Of a stretch of 5,320 nt of DNA, positions 1-5,320 are shown piece by piece. The translations under genes and the position numbers were made by a program. Location: the NCBI GenBank assembly GCA_947584825.1, contig CANPWR010000086.1:1-5320 (forward strand). Reading direction: 5' to 3'. Source of the DNA: an uncultured Clostridia bacterium. Lineage in GTDB: Bacteria; Bacillota; Clostridia; Oscillospirales; Ruminococcaceae. The notes under the pieces are model-generated. The model had not been told where the DNA came from. It saw nothing but the letters and a program-made list of their open reading frames with translations, and did not search any database. Each line of letters opens with the position of its first letter. Position 1 is the first letter of the stretch.

Positions 1-72
1 CCTGCTATACTTATGGTTATAATGATGTTCATACTTATCTTTACAAAAGAAAAGAACCCACTTAAAAAGTAG
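1..72 (+). CDS. C-terminal end of a probable membrane protein (partial, converging)
   Basis: From base 1 the plus strand reads 23 codons and then a TAG stop at 70-72. The peptide starts PAILMVIMMFILIF and ends TKEKNPLKK. A run of about 14 mostly hydrophobic residues followed by a short lysine-rich tail is typical of the last transmembrane helix of a membrane protein with a cytoplasmic C-terminus. The start lies outside the window, so the family cannot be named. The gene would converge with the LRR protein gene, and its last six codons and stop fall inside the terminator hairpin at 53-77. Another plus frame is also open over these bases but reads as a polar peptide without a membrane segment. 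The fragment is short and chance is not excluded. Confidence 0.42.
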   Translation, partial: PAILMVIMMFILIFTKEKNPLKK

Positions 73-77
73 GTTCT
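45..77 (-). terminator. Rho-independent terminator of the LRR protein gene
   Basis: On the minus strand AGAACCTACTT (77-67) pairs with AAGTGGGTTCT (63-53) around a UUU loop. This gives 11 pairs, one of them a U-G wobble. The stem is followed at once by TTTCTTTTG (52-44). The wobble would be a mismatch on the plus strand, and there is no T-run on that side, so the signal is directional for minus-strand transcription. It lies about 213 bases after the LRR stop codon and is the only convincing terminator there. Confidence 0.8.
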
Positions 78-80
78 GTG

Positions 81-107
81 TTCCTGTGATTTTGATACAA
101 ACAGGAA
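81..107 (-). other. Small stem-loop just before the terminator
   Basis: Bases 81-86 (ttcctg) pair with 102-107 (caggaa), and tttg (91-94) pairs with caaa (98-101) inside, with a four-base bulge. On the minus-strand transcript this hairpin lies three bases before the terminator stem and would stack beside it. It has no U-tract of its own. It may stabilise the 3' end or be accidental. Confidence 0.25.
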
Positions 108-252
108 AGGTCTTATTGTTTCATCTGTGGGAGATTTGTTATGTACTATTTTCGTAAAATGGGAATTTGTTTTTCTTATTCAGTTTCATTTGGTAGTTTT
201 TTCATCCTACCATAAGAGGGTGTTTTTTCTACTGTCCGTTTTTTCTGGACTT

Positions 253-288
253 GTTCAATATGCCTGAGCGGTTTTCTTATTATTGAAC
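253..288 (-). other. Stem-loop directly after the LRR stop codon
   Basis: gttcaata (253-260) and tattgaac (281-288) are a perfect 8-bp inverted repeat around a 20-base loop. It starts one base past the TAA of the LRR gene. No U-tract follows on the minus strand (the next bases are AAGTCCAG), so it is not an intrinsic terminator. It could be a 3'-UTR stability element. Bases 73-289 otherwise hold no gene I can support. Confidence 0.3.
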
Positions 289-289
289 T

Positions 290-2248
290 TTACTTTGCCT
301 TTACTTTCCTTATCTTCTTTATCCAACTGCTGTATACCTTTTGAGTAATGCCATTTGCATCTTGATAGGTTGTGTATGCCCTTACTCTTATATAGTATGT
401 CTTTTTGCGTTTGATTTTATTGCTCTTTATCGTTACTTTTTTACCTTTTACTTTCTTTGTAACGATAATCTTGTTCTTCTTGAACTTCTTGTTTGTCGCT
501 ACCTGTACTTCGTATCCCTTTGCATTTTTTACTTTCTTCCAGCTTACAACTATCTTTTTCTTACCCTTTGCTTTCGCTGTAAGCTTTGTTATCTTTGCCT
601 GCTTCATTACCTTTTCAGCGTTTGCCTTGTCCTTTGCTGCCTTAACCGCCTTACCGTTTGTGGTTGCCTTTGGTGCTGCAGTAGTTGCAGCAGGCTTTGC
701 TGTTGTAGGTGAAGAAGCCGGCGGATTTGTTTGATCGCTTGATGATGAATTATCCGATGACGGATCGCTTGATGGGTCAGAAGACGGATCGCTAGATGGA
801 TCACTTGACGGGTCGCTAGATGGATCACTTGACGGCTCATCAGGCTTTTTCTCCAGACCTCTTATTGCAGTTCTAATATCCGATGCTGTTTCTTCCATTT
901 CCATTATATTTGAATCTTCTCCAAATTTATCTGCCTTTTCTATCAGTTCCTTTAAAACTGCGTAGCTTTCAGGTGTGTATTTTTCCTCATCATAAGCTTT
1001 AGCTTCGTCTAGTCTTGTTTGAACTAAATCATAATAGGCTGATATTTCATCTGCAAAATTTACCAATCTATCACTTGAATAATCTTTTAATAAACTATTA
1101 TATGTTGTTGTGTCAAAATAACAGTGAATTTTTGATGTGTCGTTACCTGCCGGGAACCACTTTGATTCCTTCTCATGCACATATAAATCAGTTAAAGAAC
1201 TGCAGCCATAGCACCATCGTGCATTAGTATAAGATATTACAATACCTGCAGGTATCTCTAATTTTTTCAGATTTGTGCATCCCTCAAAAACACTTTGAAA
1301 CCCATATCCACTAACACCTGGTTCACCTTCCATCTGAGCACCTTCTTCAATATACGCTTCTTGAAGTCCCGTACATCCATAAAAAGCGTAACAAATACTA
1401 ATTACTGATGAAGGTATAACTACTTTCTTTAATGATTTACAACCTTGAAAAGGTTTGTATGCAATACGTTTTATTCCGTCTTTAAACACTACAGATGATA
1501 GCTTTTCACAGTTTGCAAACGCTAAACCGGTATAGGCACCAGATAGATTAAGATCTTTGTTATTCCCCTTTATCCAATTCCAACTCTCAATTGTTGATGG
1601 AATTACTAAACTCTGAACAGCAGTTTCTGCAAATGCTGCTGCTCCGATTACCTTTAAACCTTCACTAAGTGTTATATTTTTCAATGAAGAACAACCATAG
1701 AATGTATATATATACCAATTCGTTATGCTTGATGGTATAGTAACACTCTCAAGCGAGGTACAACCCTGAAATGTGTAGCCGCCAAGTGCTGTCATTCCCT
1801 CAGTTAAAGTAAGATTCTTTAATGAAGTACATTCTGCAAATGCATAGTTATAACCATTATATTCATGTTCAAAAGTAAATTCTGTTATAGTTGAAGGTAT
1901 AACAACAGTCTCAAGATTTGGCATTTGATAAAATGCACAAAAGCCTATTGATGTTGCTCCCTCTTCAATTTTTACTTCTTTTATAGCATCTTTGTGTGCC
2001 TTATAGGAGTATGTTTTAAGATAGTCATCTTTTGTTTCTGGTGCTTGATAGTCTTTACCATCAACATTAGGTGAATCCATACCACCTTGACCCGAAAATG
2101 TCAGCACTCCGTCTGAATCAAGCGTCCAGCTTAAATCTCCGCATGTACCTGAATCAACAGTATCAGCTGATACTGTCATTGCACCTGTAAGTGCAGTCGC
2201 TGCAACTACCGCCGCTGCGGTAAACGATAAAAGTTTTTTAAGTTTCAT
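290..2248 (-). CDS. Secreted BspA-like leucine-rich-repeat protein with FIVAR-like and Fn3-like C-terminal modules
   Basis: A secreted or cell-surface protein of 652 residues, probably an adhesin or binding protein; the ligand is unknown. Residues 1-28 are a signal peptide (MKLKK, a hydrophobic core, then VSA before Asp29). Residues 33-60 hold the GTCGDLSWTLDSDGVLTFSG motif common at the front of BspA-type proteins. About residues 90-360 are LRR_5 (BspA/TpLRR) repeats of the form AF.GC.SL..(I/V).IPSSI. Their repeat cysteines are at 140, 163, 186, 247, 270, 292, 324 and 349, often 22-25 residues apart. Residues 400-467 form a helical FIVAR-like segment (YTPESYAVLKELIEKAD). Residues 472-499 are an acidic SSDP-repeat linker, followed by a Thr/Pro/Ala-rich stretch. 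Residues 550-648 look like a fibronectin type III fold (KVKNAKGYEVQVATNKKF, YYIRVRAY) and are extremely lysine-rich. There is no LPXTG, SLH or dockerin motif. The start is set by AGGAGG seven bases upstream. Domain names are by eye; secretion is near certain, function is not. Confidence 0.93.
   Translation of the reverse strand: MKLKKLLSFTAAAVVAATALTGAMTVSADTVDSGTCGDLSWTLDSDGVLTFSGQGGMDSPNVDGKDYQAPETKDDYLKTYSYKAHKDAIKEVKIEEGATSIGFCAFYQMPNLETVVIPSTITEFTFEHEYNGYNYAFAECTSLKNLTLTEGMTALGGYTFQGCTSLESVTIPSSITNWYIYTFYGCSSLKNITLSEGLKVIGAAAFAETAVQSLVIPSTIESWNWIKGNNKDLNLSGAYTGLAFANCEKLSSVVFKDGIKRIAYKPFQGCKSLKKVVIPSSVISICYAFYGCTGLQEAYIEEGAQMEGEPGVSGYGFQSVFEGCTNLKKLEIPAGIVISYTNARWCYGCSSLTDLYVHEKESKWFPAGNDTSKIHCYFDTTTYNSLLKDYSSDRLVNFADEISAYYDLVQTRLDEAKAYDEEKYTPESYAVLKELIEKADKFGEDSNIMEMEETASDIRTAIRGLEKKPDEPSSDPSSDPSSDPSSDPSSDPSSDPSSDNSSSSDQTNPPASSPTTAKPAATTAAPKATTNGKAVKAAKDKANAEKVMKQAKITKLTAKAKGKKKIVVSWKKVKNAKGYEVQVATNKKFKKNKIIVTKKVKGKKVTIKSNKIKRKKTYYIRVRAYTTYQDANGITQKVYSSWIKKIRKVKAK
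752..835 (-). repeat. Tandem 12-bp repeat encoding the (Ser-Ser-Asp-Pro)n linker
   Basis: Residues 472-499 of the LRR protein are seven tandem four-residue units (SSDP, the last ending in Asn), encoded by diverged 12-bp units. Within them a 23-base stretch at 789-811 is repeated exactly at 813-835 with a 24-base period, covering two units each. This points to recent slippage or unequal exchange. The other units differ at third positions. The linker should be flexible and acidic, separating the ligand-facing repeats from the basic C-terminus. Its copy number may vary between strains. Confidence 0.85.
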
Positions 2249-2261
2249 TTTTTACCCTCCT
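2249..2261 (-). promoter_or_regulatory. Ribosome binding site of the LRR protein gene
   Basis: AGGAGG at 2261-2256 on the minus strand is a perfect match to the anti-Shine-Dalgarno sequence and lies seven bases before the ATG at 2248. It fixes that ATG as the start and implies strong initiation. Confidence 0.88.
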
Positions 2262-2301
2262 AAAATCCCAGCGAATTTTTTTAAAATATTCACTTAAGTT
2301 T

Positions 2302-2362
2302 AGGATATATCATAGAACGAATTAAATCAAGGATTTTAGCACGACCTGCACTTTTTTGTCGT
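2302..2362 (-). promoter_or_regulatory. Candidate promoter region of the LRR protein gene
   Basis: A promoter is expected between the terminator at 2368-2403 and the start at 2248. Two sigma-A-like pairs can be read on the minus strand. ACGACA (2362-2357) with TAAAAT (2338-2333) has an 18-base spacer; TTGATT (2330-2325) with TATCCT (2302-2307) has a 17-base spacer. A lone TATGAT at 2314-2309 is a third possible -10. None has a full -35 consensus and I cannot choose between them. Confidence 0.3.
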
Positions 2363-2367
2363 AAAAT

Positions 2368-2403
2368 GCAAAAGTGCAGTATATTTGCATACTGCACTTT
2401 TGC
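2368..2403 (-). terminator. Terminator of the PBP-methyltransferase unit (symmetrical)
   Basis: GCAAAAGTGCAGTAT (2368-2382) and ATACTGCACTTTTGC (2389-2403) form a perfect 15-bp inverted repeat around a six-base loop. On either strand an A-rich side precedes the GC-containing core and a TTTT side follows. On the minus strand the second arm ends TTTTGC and runs into ATTTTAC. It lies 52 bases past the methyltransferase stop and ahead of the LRR gene, so it probably ends the upstream unit. The symmetry would allow action on either strand, but no plus-strand gene here needs it. Confidence 0.78.
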
Positions 2404-2454
2404 TTATATAATTTAGTTGAATTTATTTTTGCTAATAAAATATCTATCAGTATT

Positions 2455-3579
2455 TCACCTAAAATACATATAAAGCTGACATTTTATCATTCCATTATAA
2501 AGCTTCCTACGCTTGTCTGCCCTTTTACCGAAGAACTTTTCAAACTCTTCGTGAGGAGTTATTATATAGCAAGGACGTTCCTTTGACGGATTTAATCTCT
2601 CGCCAAGTGCTTTATAAAGCCTTTCTGCGTCCTTTATCTCTAACATTCTCTCTCCGTAAGGAGGATTGCAAAAGGTTATCGAGTTATCAATATGTTTAAA
2701 CTTTGATATATCCAACTGCTTAATAGCAAGCTTTGAACCCACTCCTGCTTTCCTTGCGTTTGACTGCGTAAGCTCTACAGCAACATCATCAATATCAAAG
2801 CCGAACGCCTTAAACTCTCCTTCCCTGTCAATAGAATCAAGCGCCTCTGCCCTTGCGTCTGACCAGACTTTTTCAGAGATCTGACTCCAGTTTTGTGCCG
2901 CAAATTTTCTCCTTAAGCCGGGAGCTATATTTAACGCCTTATATGCCGCCTCGATCAAAAAAGTTCCCGAACCGCACATTGGATCTGCAACTACACTGTT
3001 TGAACGTACTCTTGCTAAATCTACTATTCCTGCGGCTAATGTTTCCTTGATAGGAGCGTCATTAGAATTTCGTCTGTAACCCCTTTTATGAAGTCCTGCA
3101 CCTGATGTGTCGAGATAAACAGTTGCAATATCCTTATGAATTGAAAACTGAACCTGATGCACAGGTCCGTCCTCATCGAACCAGTTTATGCCGTAAACGC
3201 TTTTAAGACGCTCAACAATTGCCTTCTTTATTATCGACTGGCAGTCGGGTACACTGTGCAAAGCAGAGTTTAAAGAATATCCCTTAACTGGAAAAGCGTC
3301 TTGCTTTCCAATAAAATTCTCAAGTGGCAAACTTTTTACACCTTGAAAAAGCTCCTCAAAACTCCTAGCTTCAAATGAACCAAGCTCTATAAGCACCCTT
3401 TCAGCCGTTGACAGCCAAAGGTTTGCCTTTGCCAGTGTATTTAAATCGCCGTCGAATGAAATCTTCCCGTCTGTGACCTTTAGATTTTCACCGCCGATTT
3501 TCTTAATTTCATATGATAACACGCTCTCCAGACCAAACAGGCAAGGACAGCTAAGTCTTAGTTTATCCATTTCTACCAT
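2455..3579 (-). CDS. THUMP-domain class I SAM-dependent RNA methyltransferase (RlmL N-terminal/YpsC family)
   Basis: A cytoplasmic enzyme expected to transfer a methyl group from S-adenosylmethionine to a base in 23S rRNA. The E. coli relative, the N-terminal half of RlmL, makes m2G2445; that site is inferred here, not shown. At 374 residues it has the single-domain Firmicutes (YpsC-like) form without the RlmK half. Residues 8-45 are the ferredoxin-like N-terminus (CLFGLESVLSYEIKKIG). A THUMP domain covers roughly 50-155. The SAM-binding motif I is ADPMCGSGTFLIEAA at 198-212, the ribose-binding acidic motif is GFDID at 260-264, and the catalytic motif is NPPYGERM at 305-312, the NPPY signature of base N-methyltransferases. 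The gene follows the PBP stop by 49 bases and is probably co-transcribed with it. The first ATG is at 3579, but the ATG at 3570 (MDKLRLSCPC) matches family starts better and fits the stem-loop/Shine-Dalgarno arrangement upstream. Confidence 0.94.
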   Translation of the reverse strand: MVEMDKLRLSCPCLFGLESVLSYEIKKIGGENLKVTDGKISFDGDLNTLAKANLWLSTAERVLIELGSFEARSFEELFQGVKSLPLENFIGKQDAFPVKGYSLNSALHSVPDCQSIIKKAIVERLKSVYGINWFDEDGPVHQVQFSIHKDIATVYLDTSGAGLHKRGYRRNSNDAPIKETLAAGIVDLARVRSNSVVADPMCGSGTFLIEAAYKALNIAPGLRRKFAAQNWSQISEKVWSDARAEALDSIDREGEFKAFGFDIDDVAVELTQSNARKAGVGSKLAIKQLDISKFKHIDNSITFCNPPYGERMLEIKDAERLYKALGERLNPSKERPCYIITPHEEFEKFFGKRADKRRKLYNGMIKCQLYMYFR

Positions 3580-3621
3580 AATGGCTATCCACTGTATTTA
3601 CAGCAGATAGCCATTCTCCTT
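3571..3621 (-). promoter_or_regulatory. Shine-Dalgarno sequence separated from the methyltransferase start by a 36-nt stem-loop
   Basis: On the minus strand AAGGAG (3621-3616) is followed at once by AATGGCTATC (3615-3606) and its perfect complement GATAGCCATT (3589-3580). Inside, two G-U wobbles and CTGT/ACAG continue the helix, giving 16 pairs closed by an AAAT loop. No U-tract follows, so it is not a terminator for the PBP gene. Unfolded, the Shine-Dalgarno sequence is 36 bases from the ATG at 3579 and 45 from the ATG at 3570. Folded, the spacing to the 3570 ATG is 9 bases, which is normal. The wobbles become C-A mismatches on the plus strand, so folding is favoured in this gene's own transcript. 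Confidence 0.6.
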
Positions 3622-3628
3622 TTTTATT

Positions 3629-5320
3629 TTAGCAAGATGTGCAAACTGCAGGAATATTGGACGCCTTATACCATCCCGTAGCTGTTGACCAGCAATTTGA
3701 ACCTGCAATCAAACCTGTTCTTCTGCAGTATTTAAGCTGCTGGACATTATCAGGAACTTCAAAATCCGTTTTGGTTGAAGAATTAGCAATATCTCCGAAA
3801 ATATTTCTCCAAATAGCGCCGATATTCTGATACTCGCTTGACGAGATCTGCTTAGCCTTCTTAGCGTATCCTACCCAAACTCCGCTTACATATGACGGCG
3901 AACAGCTTACAAAGGTAAGATTATGCCATTTATCTGAGGTACCTGTTTTGCCGACTAAGTCTACATTGCTCAGTCTTGCAAAACGTCCAGTTCCGTTTGA
4001 GTTTGTTATAACTGTCTGCATCATTCGGTTCATAACAAACGCTGTAGATTTATCTATTGCCTGCTCAGGCTCATACTTATTCTCGTAGATAACATTTCCT
4101 TCCCTGTCAATCATTTTTGAAATGAACGTCGGCTCGAAATACTGACCGCCGTTTCCAAACATCTCATAAGCAGCTACAAGCTCCTCTAAGATAAGTCCGT
4201 TTGTCAAAGCTCCGACTACCATAGGAGAATAGTTAGGATCTTTATTTATATCAAGGGTTGAGATGTGAAGTGTATTCTGCAAAAAGTTATAGCTGTATGA
4301 AGGGGTGAGCTTTTCAACAATCTGAGCAGGAGCAGTATTGAGCGATCTGTATATCATTTCGAAGGTGAAATAGTTGTTATACGACCAGTTACTCGTACCT
4401 CCGTACTCAGAATAGTTTATAGGCCATTTTTCAGTAGTATTATCTTTTTTGGTTATTGTTATAGGCTTATCGTTGAATATCGTAGACCAGGTGATCAAGT
4501 CCTTATCAAGTGCAGGAGCATAAGACGCAATAGGTTTTATCGAAGAACCAGGCTGACGTGCAGACATTGTTGCAATATTCCAGCTTCTTGATGCTTTTTT
4601 CTTTCCCCTTCCGCCGACAACAGCCTTTACTCTTCCCTTATAGTCCATAGCTATAAAAGCACTCTGCAGCTTATCTGAACTTAGAGTATAATTTGTAAAG
4701 TTAGAAGCGTCAAGGTATTTCTTTTCGACCTTAGACTGCATATTCAAATTTACATTAGTGTAAATCGTGTATCCGCCGGCACTTAGTTTTTCCTCAGCCT
4801 CTTCGTTTGAAATATCATCATACTCCGCAATTCTTTTAACTGCCTCATTTAATGTCGCATCTACATAATACGATGTAACACCGGTATTTTGATATTTTCC
4901 TACGCTTACGGTATTGTCACTTGTATAGTTCTTATCTCCTGTTACAACCAGTTTCTCTGCAAGCGCTTCCTCATACTCGTTTGTTGAGATAGCACCGTTA
5001 TCAAGCATATATTTTAGGTTAAAGTCGTTAGCTCTTCCCACATTTTCATCATAATTGTCATAAGGATTATAATCTGCTGGTGATGGAGTTATAGCAGCTA
5101 AACTTGCCGCCTCTTTTATGGACAGCTCAGAAACATCCTTGCCGAAATAGAAATTAGAAGCCGCCTGCACTCCCGCAATATTGTTTCCTAGCGGAACTAT
5201 ATTCAAATAAGCCTCTAAAATCTCTTGCTTAGTATATGCCTTTTCAACATTTATTGAACGGAAAATCTCACGGATCTTTCTGGCTATTCCTTCACTTCCG
5301 TCTGTAGCGCTGTCACCCGT
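3629..5320 (-). CDS. Class A (bifunctional) penicillin-binding protein, PBP1A family, 5'-truncated by the window edge
   Basis: A membrane-anchored peptidoglycan synthase: the GT51 domain polymerises lipid II and the transpeptidase domain cross-links stem peptides outside the membrane. The frame is open to base 5320, giving 563 visible residues. The TTG at 5206 is an internal leucine (EAYLNIVPLGN), not a start. GT51 is present only in part: RKIREIF (14-20, containing the second conserved Glu), KQEILEAYLN (31-40), YFGK (58-61) and EAASLAAITPSPADYNP (70-86). The cytoplasmic tail, membrane anchor and first catalytic Glu lie beyond the window. In the transpeptidase domain the nucleophile motif is SSIK at 259-262 within RQPGSSIKP, SxN is SLN at 326-328, and KTGT is at 458-461; all are intact. 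The C-terminus carries four cysteines (532, 543, 560, 563) in a pattern like Firmicutes PBP1 tails. The methyltransferase follows in the same orientation. Confidence 0.95.
   Translation of the reverse strand, partial: TGDSATDGSEGIARKIREIFRSINVEKAYTKQEILEAYLNIVPLGNNIAGVQAASNFYFGKDVSELSIKEAASLAAITPSPADYNPYDNYDENVGRANDFNLKYMLDNGAISTNEYEEALAEKLVVTGDKNYTSDNTVSVGKYQNTGVTSYYVDATLNEAVKRIAEYDDISNEEAEEKLSAGGYTIYTNVNLNMQSKVEKKYLDASNFTNYTLSSDKLQSAFIAMDYKGRVKAVVGGRGKKKASRSWNIATMSARQPGSSIKPIASYAPALDKDLITWSTIFNDKPITITKKDNTTEKWPINYSEYGGTSNWSYNNYFTFEMIYRSLNTAPAQIVEKLTPSYSYNFLQNTLHISTLDINKDPNYSPMVVGALTNGLILEELVAAYEMFGNGGQYFEPTFISKMIDREGNVIYENKYEPEQAIDKSTAFVMNRMMQTVITNSNGTGRFARLSNVDLVGKTGTSDKWHNLTFVSCSPSYVSGVWVGYAKKAKQISSSEYQNIGAIWRNIFGDIANSSTKTDFEVPDNVQQLKYCRRTGLIAGSNCWSTATGWYKASNIPAVCTSC

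Noticed and set aside
341..734. Plus-strand open frames of 123 and 109 codons rich in Phe, Leu and Cys
   Set aside because: They are the antisense of the Lys- and Ala-rich C-terminus of the LRR protein; AAG/AAA codons read backwards give CTT/TTT. There is no ribosome binding site and no recognisable domain.
752..835. CRISPR-like array
   Set aside because: The repeats are contiguous 12-bp coding units without spacers, in frame within the LRR protein.
607..840. Minus-strand 77-codon frame starting MSRQVIHLATRQ
   Set aside because: It is a shifted frame over the SSDP tandem repeat and Thr/Pro linker of the LRR gene, and its repetitive peptide follows from the DNA repeat.
2374..2586. Plus-strand 70-codon frame across the terminator and methyltransferase end
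   Set aside because: It begins inside the terminator palindrome and runs antisense to the methyltransferase C-terminus; no Shine-Dalgarno sequence or domain.
2666..3050. Plus-strand frames of 72 and 65 codons
   Set aside because: Antisense to the SAM-binding core of the methyltransferase, whose own motifs are intact.
3580..3630. Intrinsic terminator between the PBP and methyltransferase genes
   Set aside because: On the minus strand the stem is followed by ATGGTAGAAATGG, with no U-tract. The T-rich stretch is on the plus-strand side, where no gene needs ending and two mismatches weaken the stem.
5204..5206. TTG at 5206 as the start of the penicillin-binding protein
   Set aside because: The frame continues without a stop to base 5320, and the extra 38 residues contain conserved GT51 motifs (RKIREIF, KQEILEAYLN), so the codon is an internal leucine.
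1..5320. tRNA, rRNA, riboswitch, insertion sequence or defence system
   Set aside because: No cloverleaf, conserved aptamer core, transposase or terminal repeats, and no nuclease, toxin or reverse transcriptase domain could be read on either strand. The window is almost fully explained by three ordinary genes.

Overview
This AT-rich window comes from a Gram-positive, Clostridia-like bacterium, perhaps a gut Ruminococcus/Eubacterium relative. That assignment is inferred from the AT-rich base composition, strong AGGAG-type ribosome binding sites, a clostridial-type class A penicillin-binding protein, and a BspA-like leucine-rich-repeat protein with a lysine-rich C-terminal module. No rRNA or other taxonomic marker is present.

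Three large genes lie on the minus strand, so transcription runs from the high end of the window to the low end. From 5320 to 3629 is a bifunctional class A penicillin-binding protein (PBP1A family), cut by the window edge and missing its N-terminus. After 49 bases comes a THUMP-domain class I RNA methyltransferase of the RlmL N-terminal/YpsC family (3570 or 3579 down to 2455), very likely in the same transcript. The junction between them holds a 36-nt perfect stem-loop placed exactly between a strong Shine-Dalgarno sequence and the methyltransferase start. A 15-bp hairpin with U-tracts (2368-2403) closes this unit.

The next minus-strand gene (2248-290) has its own ribosome binding site and possible promoters. 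It encodes a secreted 652-residue protein with these parts in order: signal peptide, LRR_5/BspA-like repeats, a FIVAR-like helical segment, a (Ser-Ser-Asp-Pro)n linker, and a very basic fibronectin-III-like C-terminus. Its 3' untranslated region is about 210 bases long and ends in a good intrinsic terminator (45-77). At the left edge, plus-strand bases 1-72 read as the last 23 residues of a probable membrane protein that converges on this terminator.

The genes cover peptidoglycan synthesis, rRNA modification and a surface or secreted adhesin-like protein. I see no mobile element, CRISPR array, tRNA, rRNA, riboswitch or defence system, and nothing that amounts to a new multi-gene system. The most unusual feature is the stem-loop that appears to bridge the Shine-Dalgarno sequence and start codon of the methyltransferase.
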